A stretch of 64,000 nucleotides of DNA, taken from Streptomyces sp. WMMB303 (lineage in GTDB: Bacteria; Actinomycetota; Actinomycetes; Streptomycetales; Streptomycetaceae). The stretch spans positions 6,601,001 to 6,665,000 of the forward strand of contig NZ_JARKIN010000001.1 in the NCBI RefSeq assembly GCF_029351045.1, read 5' to 3'. Made by a program: the position numbers and the translations under genes. Each line of letters begins with the position of its first letter. Position 1 is the first letter of the stretch. The notes beneath the pieces are model-generated. The model was not told the origin of the DNA. It ran no database searches and saw nothing but the letters and a program-made list of their open reading frames with translations. This document shows positions 17,124 to 27,194 of this stretch, one piece after another.

Positions 17124-17969
17124 ATGCTCGGTGCCGTGAAAAATCTCGCGATGCCCCGGACAGCCGCCTTCTTCGATCTGGACAAGACGGTCATTGCGAA
17201 GTCGAGCACGCTCACCTTCGGCAAGTCCTTCTACCAGGGTGGCCTGATCAATCGCCGCGCAGTGCTCCGGACTGCTTACGCGCAGTTCGTATATCTCCTC
17301 GGAGGCGCCGATCACGACCAGATGGAACGGATGCGCGAGTACCTCTCCGGACTCGCCCGGGGTTGGGACGTCGAGCAGGTCAGAGAGATCGTCGCGGAGA
17401 CGATTCACGGCCTGATCGACCCGATCATCTATGACGAGGCCGCCTCCCTCATCGAGAAGCACCACCTGACGGGACGCGACGTGGTCATCGTCTCGTCCTC
17501 CGGCGCCGAGGTGGTCGAGCCGATCGGGCGGATGATCGGCGCCGACCGGGTGGTCGCCACGCGCATGGTCGTCGAGGAAGGGCGCTTCACCGGAGAGATC
17601 GAGTACTACGCCTACGGCCCGACCAAGGCGGAAGCCATCCGGGAACTGGCGGAGTCCGAGGGGTACGACCTGGCGCGGTGCTACGCCTACAGCGACTCGG
17701 TCACGGACCTGCCGATGCTGGAGGCGGTCGGCAACCCGCACGCCGTCAATCCGGACCGGGCCCTGCGCAAGGAGGCGCTCGCGCGGGACTGGCCGGTGCT
17801 GACGTTCTCCCGGCCCGTACGGCTCAGGCAGCGGATCCCCGCGCTGTCCATGCCTTCGCGGCCCGCGCTGGCGCTGACAGCCGTCGCGGTGGGCGCCGCC
17901 GCGGCGACAGCGGGCTTCGTGTGGCTCAACAACCGGAACCGGGCGGCCCCGCTCTTCCGCCGCTCCTGA
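17124..17969 (+). CDS. HAD-IB family phosphatase, morphological differentiation-associated
   Basis: This is a 281-residue haloacid dehalogenase superfamily hydrolase. Motif I is FFDLDKTVIAKSS with the nucleophilic Asp, motif II is IVSSSG, and motif III is at YSDSVTDLPML. It belongs to the SerB-like IB subclass. A single hydrophobic helix near the C-terminus (ALALTAVAVGAAAATAGFVW) anchors it to the membrane. The equivalent Streptomyces gene next to ssd is annotated as morphological differentiation-associated; its substrate is unknown. The start is not certain: GTG 17136 and ATG 17151 are in-frame alternatives. Confidence 0.88.
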   Translation: MLGAVKNLAMPRTAAFFDLDKTVIAKSSTLTFGKSFYQGGLINRRAVLRTAYAQFVYLLGGADHDQMERMREYLSGLARGWDVEQVREIVAETIHGLIDPIIYDEAASLIEKHHLTGRDVVIVSSSGAEVVEPIGRMIGADRVVATRMVVEEGRFTGEIEYYAYGPTKAEAIRELAESEGYDLARCYAYSDSVTDLPMLEAVGNPHAVNPDRALRKEALARDWPVLTFSRPVRLRQRIPALSMPSRPALALTAVAVGAAAATAGFVWLNNRNRAAPLFRRS

Positions 17970-18471
17970 CCCCCGGACCCCGCTGGAGACCCGTCACACC
18001 CAGAGCCGCCGGCACCCGTCACCACGCGCGAGTGGACACGTCTTCCCCGTCAGAACGCCACAGAACGGGCAAAGTAAAGATCTGACGGCGGGACTTCCAC
18101 TCGCCCCCGGCGGGGAGTACAAAGGAATCACGGCCCGCGAGACCGACGGCATCCGAGAGGATCCCGTTTCACGCACATGGCCCCACGGACCGCACGCATG
18201 AATACCGGGCACCCACGCGACGCAGAGCCCGCGATCGGGCAGGTCCCCTCAGGGACGGGCAAAGACTCCGCCCTGACGTTCGGACATCATCACGCACGCA
18301 CTGGTAACCCGGTGGACATGCCAGCGACGGCCCCGTCTTCAAAGGCGGGGCCGCTCGCATTCCCGGCCCGGTCGCCGCGACGTCCCTGCGGCCCCACCCG
18401 GCATCCGGCCGGTCCGCCAGGTCACCGAGCACGGCGCCGACCCGAGGGCCGGACCCCTGATCCGCAGTCGC
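17970..18471. other. Convergent intergenic region with one stem-loop
   Basis: This is 502 bases between the stops of two convergent genes. A stem CGGCCCCG (18328-18335) with CGGGGCCG (18346-18353) and a 10-base loop is the likely bidirectional terminator. The stretch around 18060-18150 is less GC-rich, but I see no credible gene or RNA there. Confidence 0.55.
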
Positions 18472-19347
18472 TCAGGCAGCTCCCCGCTGCATCGCCTCGC
18501 ACACCGCGGTGCTCTCCCGGACGCCGAGTTCGACCGCGCGTCCGCAGTGCGCGATCCACTGGGTCACCCCTTCGGGTGTTCCTGAGGCGTAGCCCCGCAG
18601 GGCCGTCAGGTACGCCTCCCCGCCCAGCTCCGCATGGCCCACCTCGGCCGGGCAGACGGCCTTGGGGTCGAGGCCGCTGCCCACCAGTACGACGCGCTCG
18701 GCGGCACGTGCGACCTGCCCGTTGTAGGAACCGAACGGGCGCAGCACCTGGAGTTCGCCGTGCACGACAGCGCAGGTGACCAGCGCGGGGGCCGTGGTGC
18801 CGCCGGTGATGAGCTGCGCCAGCCCGTCCAGCCGAGCCGCGACCTCGTCGGCGCCGGGCAGCTCCAGGCCGAGCCGGGGGCCGTCGACCGGCTCTCCCGG
18901 ACGACGCGGCCGGCCCACGGTGCCCTCGGGCGCCACGCCACCGGCGGCGACCAGGTGCAACCGGGCGAGAACACGCAGCGGGGACTGCTGCCAGATGTCG
19001 AGCAGCCGGCCGGCCTCGGCCGTCACCCGCAGGCCCGCACCGACCGTGCGGGCGTCGGGTTCCACGCCGAAGTCGCTGCGCCGACGTACCTCTTCGAGGG
19101 CCCAGTCGACGCCTTCCGAAGCGGCGGTGGCACGAGCCCCGCGCAGCGCGGCCTCCGCGCTGACCTCGCTGCTGCGGCGGCGCATGACACGGTGCCCGTA
19201 GACCCGGTCGACGGAGCCGCGCACGGACTCGACGGCCTCCGGCACACCCGGCAGCGCGGCGAGGGAGGCCAGCGGATCGGCCGCGGCGGGCCCGTGGGCC
19301 GAGGAGTTCGACGTGCCGCCGTCGTCGGGGCGAGCGGTGCTACTCAT
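18472..19347 (-). CDS. Fic-like fold protein with degenerate active-site motif
   Basis: This is a 291-residue, Ala/Arg-rich protein. The segment SPLRVLARLHLVAAGG and, further on, LRPFGSYNGQVARAAERV resemble the Fic core, whose motif is HPFxxGNGRxxR. Here the catalytic His is replaced by Arg, and GNGR reads YNGQ. AMP transfer is therefore unlikely. Related Streptomyces proteins are often called oxidoreductases without support. The ATG at 19347 has gtaggg eight bases upstream and is preferred to the ATG at 19365. It is divergent from the MinD-like ATPase gene with only 106 bases between. Confidence 0.7.
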   Translation of the reverse strand: MSSTARPDDGGTSNSSAHGPAAADPLASLAALPGVPEAVESVRGSVDRVYGHRVMRRRSSEVSAEAALRGARATAASEGVDWALEEVRRRSDFGVEPDARTVGAGLRVTAEAGRLLDIWQQSPLRVLARLHLVAAGGVAPEGTVGRPRRPGEPVDGPRLGLELPGADEVAARLDGLAQLITGGTTAPALVTCAVVHGELQVLRPFGSYNGQVARAAERVVLVGSGLDPKAVCPAEVGHAELGGEAYLTALRGYASGTPEGVTQWIAHCGRAVELGVRESTAVCEAMQRGAA

Positions 19348-19453
19348 GCGTACGACCCTACGCATCCGGCCGGGCGGCCCAACCCCACGATCGAGTGGTC
19401 TTCTTCACTCACATCCGCCGGTGCGGTACCCCCGACCGCTTACGCTGTTGAAC

Positions 19454-20449
19454 ATGAAGATCGCTTTCGTAGGCAAGGGTGGCAGCGGGAAGACCACGCT
19501 GTCGTCGCTGTTCGTGCGCCATCTCGCCGCCCGGGGCACTCCCGTCGTCGCCGTCGACGCCGACATCAACCAGCATCTGGGCGCCGCACTGGGGCTGGAC
19601 GACTCCGAGTCCGCGGCGCTGCCCGCGTTGGGGGCCCACCTGCCGCTCCTCAAGGAGTACCTGCGGGGCAGCAACCCGCGGATCGCCTCCGCCGAGAAGA
19701 TGATCAAGACGACACCGCCCGGCGAGGGCTCCCGGCTGCTCCGGCTGCAGGAGGACAACCCGGTGTACGACGCCTGCGCACGCGCTGTCGCGCTGGACGG
19801 CGGGGATGTCCGGCTGCTGGCCACCGGCCCGTTCACCGAGTCCGACCTGGGCGTGGCCTGCTACCACTCCAAGACGGGAGCGGTGGAGCTGCTGCTGAAC
19901 CATCTCGTCGACGCCCGCGAGGAGTACCTGGTCGTCGACATGACGGCGGGCAGCGACTCCTTCGCCTCCGGCATGTTCACCCGCTTCGACATGACGTTCC
20001 TGGTGGCCGAACCCACCCGCAAGGGCGTGTCGGTCTACCGGCAGTACAGGGAGTACGCACGCGACTTCGGGGTCGCCCTGCGCGTGGTGGGCAACAAGGT
20101 GCAGAGCGCGGACGACATCGACTTCCTGCACCAGGAGGTGGGCGATGATCTGCTGGTGACCTTCGGCCACTCGGACTGGGTGCGGGCCATGGAGAAGGGC
20201 CGCCCGCACCCCTTCGCCGAGCTGGAGGACGACAACGCCCGCTCCCTGGCCGCGCTGTACGAGACCGCCGACGCCACGTACGAACTGCGGGACTGGGGGC
20301 GGTACACGCGGCAGATGGTGCACTTCCATCTGCGCAACGCGGAGAGCTGGGGCAACGAGAAGACCGGTGCGGACCTCGCGGCCCAGGTGGACCCGTCGTT
20401 CGCACTGGGTGAGGGCCCGCGGAAGGCGGCGACGCCGCAGCCGGCCTGA
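19454..20449 (+). CDS. MinD/ParA-superfamily ATPase (CooC-like)
   Basis: This is a 331-residue protein beginning with a complete deviant Walker A, MKIAFVGKGGSGKTTLSSLF, followed by switch I VDADINQHLG and the Walker B-like YLVVDMTAGSD. It resembles CooC and related maturation or partition ATPases that act as dimers on ADP/ATP exchange. No partner ParB, metalloprotein or membrane-targeting sequence is nearby, so its client is unknown. It is divergent from the Fic-like gene and ends at a strong stem-loop. Confidence 0.88.
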   Translation: MKIAFVGKGGSGKTTLSSLFVRHLAARGTPVVAVDADINQHLGAALGLDDSESAALPALGAHLPLLKEYLRGSNPRIASAEKMIKTTPPGEGSRLLRLQEDNPVYDACARAVALDGGDVRLLATGPFTESDLGVACYHSKTGAVELLLNHLVDAREEYLVVDMTAGSDSFASGMFTRFDMTFLVAEPTRKGVSVYRQYREYARDFGVALRVVGNKVQSADDIDFLHQEVGDDLLVTFGHSDWVRAMEKGRPHPFAELEDDNARSLAALYETADATYELRDWGRYTRQMVHFHLRNAESWGNEKTGADLAAQVDPSFALGEGPRKAATPQPA

Positions 20450-20488
20450 CCGCTTCGAACGCGTCGAGCACACATGGCCCCGCCGTGA

Positions 20489-20525
20489 GCTCCCGTTCCG
20501 GGCGACCGGGGCCCGGAACGGGAGC
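20489..20525. terminator. Bidirectional stem-loop terminator
   Basis: A perfect 15-bp stem (20489-20503 with 20511-20525, arm GCTCCCGTTCCGGGC) and a 7-base loop lie in the 81-base gap between two convergent genes. Confidence 0.85.
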
Positions 20526-20530
20526 CGCGC

Positions 20531-21772
20531 TCAGCTCGCCTCGGCCGCGGTGGTGTCCTCGGCGAGGAACCTGCGCCAGCCGCCTGCGGGCTTCTCGCCG
20601 ACCTGCAGGGTGCGCAGCTTGGCGAGCATGTCCGGGTCCTGTGCGTCGAGCCAGTCGGCGAGCTGGCGGAACGAGACGCACCGGACGCCGTCCTTGCGGC
20701 AGACCGTCTTCATGACGTCCTCGACGGCGTCCATGTAGATGCCGCCGTTCCAGTCCTCGAAATGGTTGCCGATGATCATCGGCGCGCGGTTGCCCGCATA
20801 GGCGCGCCGGAATCCCTGCAGCAGGCCGTCGCGCATCTGGCGCTTCCAGTGCGGCCGCTTCTCCACCGCGCCGTCGACGCTGCCGGACTGGTTCGCGAGG
20901 AAGTTGTAGTCCATCGAGAGCGTCTCGAACGCCCGACCGGGTACGGGGACCTGTTGCAGGGGCAGGTCCCAGAGCCCGTGCCGTTTGTCCGGCCACACCT
21001 GGGTGCCGTTGCCGCTGGAGTCGTAGCGGAAGCCCATCTGCGCGGCTGCCTTCAGCAAGTTGTCCTGCCCCTCGAGGCAGGGCGTGCGCCCTCCGACGAG
21101 TTCCCGCTTGTAGTCGAACGGGAGTGCGCGGCCCTTCTTCCACCCGGTGGTCGTCTTCCAGTTCTGGACGAACCAGCGGGCCTGCTCGATCTCGCTCTTC
21201 CACTGCTCGACCGACCACGCGCCCACGCCCTGGGGGCCGCAGAAGTGGCCGTTGAAGTGGGTGCCGATCTCGCTGCCGTCCAGCCACGCCTTGCGGACCT
21301 GCCGCAGCGTGGCGCGCACGTGCTTGTCGTTGAGATAGCCGATATCGGAGGCGCCCGGCGCGTGACCCGGCGGGGAGTAACGTTTCGCCTCATCTTCCGG
21401 CAGCGTGTAGATGCCGCTGAGGAAGTAGGTCTGCGCCGCCCCGTACTTCTTGCCGAGCTTCCGGAAGTGGGAGAAGAGTCCCTTGTCGTCCTCTCCGGCT
21501 CCGTCCCAGGAGAAGACGACGAACTGCGGTGGCTTCTTCCCGGGCTTCAGCTTGTGCGGCGTGGGCTGGAACGGCTGGCGGCCCGTCAGCGAGGTCGAAC
21601 CATCCCCCAGGAGCTGGGGCTTGGCCTGGGGGCGGGCCCCGGGAGCCCCGCCGGGCGACTCCTCGACCCGCTGCGCGCTCCCGCCCCCGGAACAGCCCGC
21701 CGCAGCCAGGGACAGTGCCAGCACTGCCGGGACCGCGGTCGTGAGAGCGGGTCTTCTTCGCGTGGCTGCCAT
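20531..21772 (-). CDS. Secreted lipoprotein, polysaccharide deacetylase-like
   Basis: This is a 413-residue protein. After an Arg-rich start, the hydrophobic stretch LALSLAAAGC ends in a lipobox, so the protein is anchored at the outer face of the membrane. The mature part begins with a Pro/Gly-rich linker, then a NodB-like barrel: FVVFSWDGAGEDDKGLF for the first metal-binding strand and EIGTHFNGHFCG for the His motif. The classical TFDDG and HxxxH motifs are altered, so deacetylase activity on peptidoglycan or another polymer is plausible but not assured. The start at 21772 has gaggtga upstream. It is monocistronic and convergent with the MinD-like gene. Confidence 0.85.
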   Translation of the reverse strand: MAATRRRPALTTAVPAVLALSLAAAGCSGGGSAQRVEESPGGAPGARPQAKPQLLGDGSTSLTGRQPFQPTPHKLKPGKKPPQFVVFSWDGAGEDDKGLFSHFRKLGKKYGAAQTYFLSGIYTLPEDEAKRYSPPGHAPGASDIGYLNDKHVRATLRQVRKAWLDGSEIGTHFNGHFCGPQGVGAWSVEQWKSEIEQARWFVQNWKTTTGWKKGRALPFDYKRELVGGRTPCLEGQDNLLKAAAQMGFRYDSSGNGTQVWPDKRHGLWDLPLQQVPVPGRAFETLSMDYNFLANQSGSVDGAVEKRPHWKRQMRDGLLQGFRRAYAGNRAPMIIGNHFEDWNGGIYMDAVEDVMKTVCRKDGVRCVSFRQLADWLDAQDPDMLAKLRTLQVGEKPAGGWRRFLAEDTTAAEAS

Positions 21773-22033
21773 CGGCTCACCTCGTCCTGTCGCCTTGTCT
21801 CGTCGGTCACCGGGCGGGACCGGCGTTGCCACGCTCATAAAAGTGACATGAGACGTTAATCAGACAAATAGGACAAGCGGCTTTTTCAGCACTGTTCACT
21901 CGATGGGTGGAACCCCGGCCACCAGGCCCCACTCCGCACTTCGCCAAGCCTTTACTTGGCATTACTGTTCTTTTACTCCCGACGGGGAGTGACGAGAGCG
22001 TCGCGCACAGTGCCGACCTCGGGAGGAGTCGCG

Positions 22034-24589
22034 ATGTCCCACCGCCCCCCGGTGCTCAGCGGTCCCACAGCCGCCCCGGACCCCCCGACCCCGCGTCAGC
22101 GCTGGTCGGCCGATCTCTCCGCGTCCGTCACGGTCTTCCTGATCGCGCTTCCGCTCTCCCTCGGCATCGCCCTGGCCGCCGGAGCACCCCTCCAGTCCGG
22201 ACTGGTGGCCGCGGCGGTGGGCGGAGTGGTCTGCGGACGACTCGGGGGCGCCCCGCTGCAGATCACAGGACCCGCAGCCGGACTGACGGTGATCACCGCG
22301 GAGCTGATCCAGCAGTACGGCTGGCAGACCACCTGCGCGATCACCGTGCTGGCGGGAGCCGCCCAGGTCGGCCTCGGGTTCCTGCGCGTGGCCCGCTCCG
22401 CGCTGGCGGTGAGCCCCGCGGTCGTGCACGGCATGCTGGCCGGGATCGGGTGCACCATCGCACTGGCCCAGCTCCACGTGATGCTCGGTGGCGACCCCGA
22501 CAGCTCGCCGCTCACCAACGCGCTGGAACTGCCCGGCCGGATCACCGCGGTGCAGCCCGCCGCGCTCTCCGTCAGCAGCCTGACCGTGGTCGTACTGCTG
22601 GCCTGGCCACGGCTGAAGCAGTACGGGGGCGCGTTCGGCGCGGCCGCGGCACGCGTACCCGCCGCGCTGGCCGCGGTCTGTCTGGCCACCCTCGCCGCAG
22701 TGCTGGCCGACGCCGGACTCCCCCGCGTCGACCTGCCCTCCTGGCGTTCGCACGCGCTCCCCGGGCTGCCGGAGGGCCCGGTGCTCGGGCTGAGCACAGC
22801 GATTCTGACGCTCACTCTGGTGGCCGGCGTGCAGGCGCTGCTGGCGGCGGTCGCGGCCGACAAACTCACGGCCGCCCGCGAGGCCGGGAACCGGGTGCCG
22901 CGCAGCGACCTGGACCGGGAGCTGCGTGCGCACGGGGTGGCGAACGCGGTGTCGGGCGCGCTGGGCGGGCTACCGGTCACCGGAGTCGCGGTCCGCAGCA
23001 CGGCGAACATCGCCGCCGGCGCCGTCAGCCGGAACTCGGCCCTGCTGCAGGGTGTGTGGGTGCTGCTTGCGGCCGGGCTGCTGGTGGGAGTGCTGGAGCT
23101 GATCCCGCTGGCGGTGCTGGGGGCGCTGGTGATGGTCGTGGGCCTGCGGATGATCAACCTCGGCCACATCCGAAAGGTGGCACGGCATCGCGAGGCGGTG
23201 GTCTTCGGTGCCACCTCGGTCTCGGTGGTGCTGCTGGGCGTGCTGGAGGGGGTCGGTGTGGGCATCGCGGTGGCGGTGGTGCTGGCACTGCACCGGTTGG
23301 CCCGGGCCCGGATCGACGTGGCACACGACGCGGCCGGCGGACCCGGGGCCGCGGCGGCACGGTCCCGGGGCGGCTACCGGATCGTGGTGCGGGGGCAGTT
23401 GACGTTTCTCGCGGTGCCGCGGCTGAGCCGGGCGCTGGCCCAGGTGCCCGAGGGGGCGAAGGCAGTCGTGGAACTGGAGGGATCGTTCATGGACCATGCG
23501 GCGTACGAGGCGCTGGAGGACTGGCGGGCCACACATACCGCCGCAGGAGGCGAGGTCGAGGTCAGCGGGCGCGGCGGGGAGGGCATCGGCGAACCCGCGA
23601 CCACGCATGTGTGCACGCCGTGGACGCCGTGGCGCAACCACCAGTGCACACGTCCGGCCCCGGTGGGGCCGGCAGACTCCTGCGACGGTCCGGGCCGCGG
23701 CGTGCCCCCTCTCGACCCGGCTCCCGGCACCGGCGCGGACTCCGGCGGCGGCACGGCGCGCGACGCGCAGGACGCGCCCCCGGCGGCGGGGGCGGGCGAA
23801 GCCGCGGGCTCGTCCGATGCGAGCGGCGCCCGGAGCGCGCCGGGGACGGGCGGCCCCGCTCGGGCGGGGCACCGGGATGACGACGCGCCCCTCTCCCACC
23901 GCGGGCAGTTGCTGGGCGGGGTGCGGAACTTCCAGCGCAGCACGGCGCCGCTGGTGCGGGACGAGTTGGCGAGACTGGCGCGCGAGGGGCAGCGGCCCTC
24001 GCAGCTCTTCCTCACCTGCGCCGACTCGCGCGTGGTCACCAGCATGATCACCTCGAGCGGTCCGGGAGATCTGTTCACCGTCCGGAATGTGGGGAACCTG
24101 GTTCCGCCGCCGGGCGAGGAGCGCGGCGACCAGTCGGTGGCGGCGGCGATCGAGTACGCCGTGGACGTACTGCGGGTCGCCTCGGTGACGGTGTGCGGGC
24201 ACTCCGGCTGCGGTGCCATGCAGGCGCTGCACACCACCCCGGCAGCCGCCTCGGAGACCGCCGGGACGCCGCTCGGCCGCTGGCTGCAACACGGTCGTCC
24301 GTCCCTGGAGCGGTTCCGCACGGCGGCTCGGGTCGCCCCGCGCCTCGCGGACCGGGAGACGGCCGACCCTCTGGAGGCGCTCTGCCTGACGAACGTCGTC
24401 CAGCAGTTGGAGCACCTGGCGGCGCACGCGTGCGTGGCCCGGCGGCTCGGCGAGGGCACTCTGGAACTGCACGGCATGTACTTCCACGTCGGCGAAGCAC
24501 AGGCGTATGTGCTGGACGCGCCGGCCGGGGGCGCCCTCGTGCCCGAGCCGGTGTTCGCCGCCGTCCGGCCCGACCCCGTCGTCCTGTGA
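22034..24589 (+). CDS. SulP-type transporter fused to beta-carbonic anhydrase
   Basis: This is an 851-residue fusion. Residues about 25-420 form a SulP (SLC26-like) anion transporter with 10 or more membrane helices and the motif QITGPAAGLTVI. A STAS-like region follows at about 450-520. After a Gly/Ala/Pro linker the last 240 residues are a beta-carbonic anhydrase with its zinc motifs CADSRVV and CGHSGCGAM. The fusion suggests bicarbonate uptake or export coupled to CO2 interconversion at the inner membrane face. The ATG at 22034 has gggaggag upstream. It is monocistronic. The transport substrate is inferred from the fused enzyme, not shown. Confidence 0.93.
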   Translation: MSHRPPVLSGPTAAPDPPTPRQRWSADLSASVTVFLIALPLSLGIALAAGAPLQSGLVAAAVGGVVCGRLGGAPLQITGPAAGLTVITAELIQQYGWQTTCAITVLAGAAQVGLGFLRVARSALAVSPAVVHGMLAGIGCTIALAQLHVMLGGDPDSSPLTNALELPGRITAVQPAALSVSSLTVVVLLAWPRLKQYGGAFGAAAARVPAALAAVCLATLAAVLADAGLPRVDLPSWRSHALPGLPEGPVLGLSTAILTLTLVAGVQALLAAVAADKLTAAREAGNRVPRSDLDRELRAHGVANAVSGALGGLPVTGVAVRSTANIAAGAVSRNSALLQGVWVLLAAGLLVGVLELIPLAVLGALVMVVGLRMINLGHIRKVARHREAVVFGATSVSVVLLGVLEGVGVGIAVAVVLALHRLARARIDVAHDAAGGPGAAAARSRGGYRIVVRGQLTFLAVPRLSRALAQVPEGAKAVVELEGSFMDHAAYEALEDWRATHTAAGGEVEVSGRGGEGIGEPATTHVCTPWTPWRNHQCTRPAPVGPADSCDGPGRGVPPLDPAPGTGADSGGGTARDAQDAPPAAGAGEAAGSSDASGARSAPGTGGPARAGHRDDDAPLSHRGQLLGGVRNFQRSTAPLVRDELARLAREGQRPSQLFLTCADSRVVTSMITSSGPGDLFTVRNVGNLVPPPGEERGDQSVAAAIEYAVDVLRVASVTVCGHSGCGAMQALHTTPAAASETAGTPLGRWLQHGRPSLERFRTAARVAPRLADRETADPLEALCLTNVVQQLEHLAAHACVARRLGEGTLELHGMYFHVGEAQAYVLDAPAGGALVPEPVFAAVRPDPVVL

Positions 24590-25016
24590 GCCCCCGGTGA
24601 TGTCCGCCGCCGCGACCGGGGCCGCCTGCCGTGCCGCGGGGTTCCGGAGAAGAGGCCGCGGGCTTCCGGCCGGGGGGCCGCGGACTTCCGGCGAGAGGCT
24701 GCGGCGTCCGCGTCGGGCTCCCCAGGCCGCCGGAGCCGCCTGAGAACTGCCGGTTCCCTGCCGGTGGGCTGCTGACGGGACAGCGCGCAACAGGGGGCGC
24801 CCCCGGGCGATTTCGCCGCGGGAGGCGCCCCGCGGCGTGCGAGAAGGCGGCACACTCCGGTGTGGTGCGGGCCGACACGCAACGACTCCCGGAATGCCGC
24901 TGTACCCAGCGGGGTCCGAGGTGCCAGGATCACTCGGGGGTTGACCGGGCTCCCGCGATCACTAAGCATGCCAGTTATCAGGTATTGGTCTACACCACTT
25001 GCCGACGGGAGCCGAC
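24590..25016. other. Upstream region of acetyl-CoA synthetase
   Basis: This is 427 bases. The first 250 are G/C-rich and empty. From about 24950 (gcatgccagttatcaggtat and following) the composition drops, consistent with the acsA promoter. No gene is supported here. Confidence 0.45.
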
Positions 25017-26984
25017 ATGAACGAGAGTCCTTCCCTCTCCAACCTGCTCAAGGAGGAGCGCCGGTTCGCCCCGCCCGCCGAGCTGGCCGCGAACGCCAAC
25101 GTGACCGCTGCGGCGTACGAGCAGGCCGAGGCCGACCGGCTGGGCTTCTGGGCCGCACAGGCACGGCGGCTGACCTGGGGCACCGAGCCGACCGAGACGC
25201 TGGACTGGTCGAATCCGCCCTTCGCGAAGTGGTTCCAGGACGGCAAGCTCAACGTCGCCTACAACTGCGTGGACCGCCATGTGGAGGCGGGCCACGGCGA
25301 CCGGGTCGCCATCAACTTCGAGGGCGAGCCCGGCGACACCCGCGCCCTCACCTACGCCGACCTCCAGCGGGAGGTCTCGCAGGCCGCCAACGCGCTGACC
25401 GAGCTCGGTGTGCAGGCGGGCGACCGCGTCGCGGTGTACATGCCGATGATCCCGGAGACGGTCGTCGCGATGCTGGCGTGCGCCCGGATCGGAGCGCCGC
25501 ACTCGGTCGTCTTCGGTGGCTTCTCCGCGGACGCGCTGGCCACCCGGATCGAGGACGCGGACGCCCGTGTCGTCATCACCGCCGACGGCGGCTACCGCAA
25601 GGGCGCGGCGTCCGCGCTCAAGCCGGCGGTGGACGAGGCGCTCACCCGGCCGGGCACCGAGAAGGTCCGCAACGTACTGGTCGTCAAGCGGACCGGCCAG
25701 GAGGACATCGCGTGGCACGAGGAGCGCGACCTGTGGTGGCACGAGGTGGTCGGCCGCCAGTCCGAGCAGCACACGCCGCAGGACTTCGACGCCGAGCACC
25801 CGCTGTTCATCCTGTACACCTCGGGCACCACGGGTAAGCCGAAGGGCATCCTGCACACCACCGGCGGCTACCTCACCCAGGTCGCCTACACCTCCCACGC
25901 GGTCTTCGACCTCAAGCCGGAGACCGACGTGTTCTGGTGCACGGCCGACGTCGGCTGGGTGACGGGCCATTCGTACATCGTCTACGGCCCGCTCGCCAAC
26001 GGCGCGACGGAGGTGCTGTACGAGGGCACTCCCGACTCGCCGCACAAGGGCCGCTGGTGGGAGATCGTGCAGAAGTACGGCGTCACCGTGCTCTACACCG
26101 CGCCGACCGCGATCCGCGCGAGCATGAAGTGGGGCGACGACATCCCCGCGAAGTTCGACCTGTCGTCGCTGCGCATCCTCGGTTCGGTGGGCGAGCCCAT
26201 CAACCCCGAGGCGTGGGTGTGGTATCGGCACCACATCGGAGGGGACCGCACACCGGTGGTGGACACCTGGTGGCAGACGGAGACCGGCGGCATGATGATC
26301 AGCCCGCTGCCGGGCGTCACCGAGGCGAAGCCGGGTTCGGCGCAGGTGCCGCTGCCCGGTATCTCGGCGACCGTCGTGGACGACGAGGCCAACGAGGTGG
26401 CCGACGGCGCCGGCGGCTACCTCGTGCTGACCGAGCCGTGGCCCTCGATGCTGCGCACCATCTGGGGCGACGACCAGCGCTTCCTCGACACCTACTGGTC
26501 GCGCTTCGAGAACAAGTACTTCGCGGGCGACGGCGCCAAGAAGGACGACGACGGCGATGTGTGGCTGCTGGGCCGGGTGGACGATGTGATGCTCGTCTCC
26601 GGGCACAACATCTCCACCACGGAGGTCGAGTCCGCCCTGGTCTCCCACCCCAAGGTGGCCGAAGCCGCGGTCGTGGGCGCGACCGACCCGCAGACGACGC
26701 AGGCCATCTGCGCGTTCGTCATCCTGCGCGGCGGCACGGCCGAGGACGGGGAACTGGTCGAGGAACTGCGCGCGCACGTCGCCAAGCAGCTCGGCCCGAT
26801 CGCCAAACCCAAGCGCATCCTGCCGGTCGCGGAGCTGCCCAAGACCCGCTCCGGAAAGATCATGCGCCGGCTGCTGCGCGACGTGGCGGAGAACCGGACG
26901 CTGGGTGACACCCAGACCCTCACCGACGCGTCTGTGATGGAGCTCATCCAGTCCAAGCTGCCGAACGCGGCCAGCGAGGACTGA
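25017..26984 (+). CDS. acsA: Acetyl-CoA synthetase
   Basis: This enzyme activates acetate with ATP and CoA to acetyl-CoA plus AMP and PPi in the cytoplasm. The 655-residue length is standard. The AMP-binding signature is LYTSGTTGKPKGILHTTGGY, WWQTETGG lies at motif A5, and the C-terminal PKTRSGKIMRR holds the catalytic Lys, which in this family is switched off by acetylation. The ATG at 25017 follows a gggag site. A complementary-strand frame of over 1000 codons across this and the next gene is an artefact of high GC3. The PPi it makes could feed the pyrophosphatase HppA. Confidence 0.98.
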   Translation: MNESPSLSNLLKEERRFAPPAELAANANVTAAAYEQAEADRLGFWAAQARRLTWGTEPTETLDWSNPPFAKWFQDGKLNVAYNCVDRHVEAGHGDRVAINFEGEPGDTRALTYADLQREVSQAANALTELGVQAGDRVAVYMPMIPETVVAMLACARIGAPHSVVFGGFSADALATRIEDADARVVITADGGYRKGAASALKPAVDEALTRPGTEKVRNVLVVKRTGQEDIAWHEERDLWWHEVVGRQSEQHTPQDFDAEHPLFILYTSGTTGKPKGILHTTGGYLTQVAYTSHAVFDLKPETDVFWCTADVGWVTGHSYIVYGPLANGATEVLYEGTPDSPHKGRWWEIVQKYGVTVLYTAPTAIRASMKWGDDIPAKFDLSSLRILGSVGEPINPEAWVWYRHHIGGDRTPVVDTWWQTETGGMMISPLPGVTEAKPGSAQVPLPGISATVVDDEANEVADGAGGYLVLTEPWPSMLRTIWGDDQRFLDTYWSRFENKYFAGDGAKKDDDGDVWLLGRVDDVMLVSGHNISTTEVESALVSHPKVAEAAVVGATDPQTTQAICAFVILRGGTAEDGELVEELRAHVAKQLGPIAKPKRILPVAELPKTRSGKIMRRLLRDVAENRTLGDTQTLTDASVMELIQSKLPNAASED

Positions 26985-27194
26985 CACCGCCGACGCGGGC
27001 CGGGCAGTACCCGCACGGGGGCGTGCGGGCTCCGGCGCCGGGAGGGGCATCCGGACAACCGACCGGGTGCCCCTCACCCGTTTGGTTAGGCTGGCTGTGT
27101 CGCCTCCGCGAGGCGGCAGGTCCGTGGGCGAGCCGGGAAGTCTGGTCGGCACACACCACAGGTGTGTCCGCACCACCTCCCGGAGGCCCGCGCC

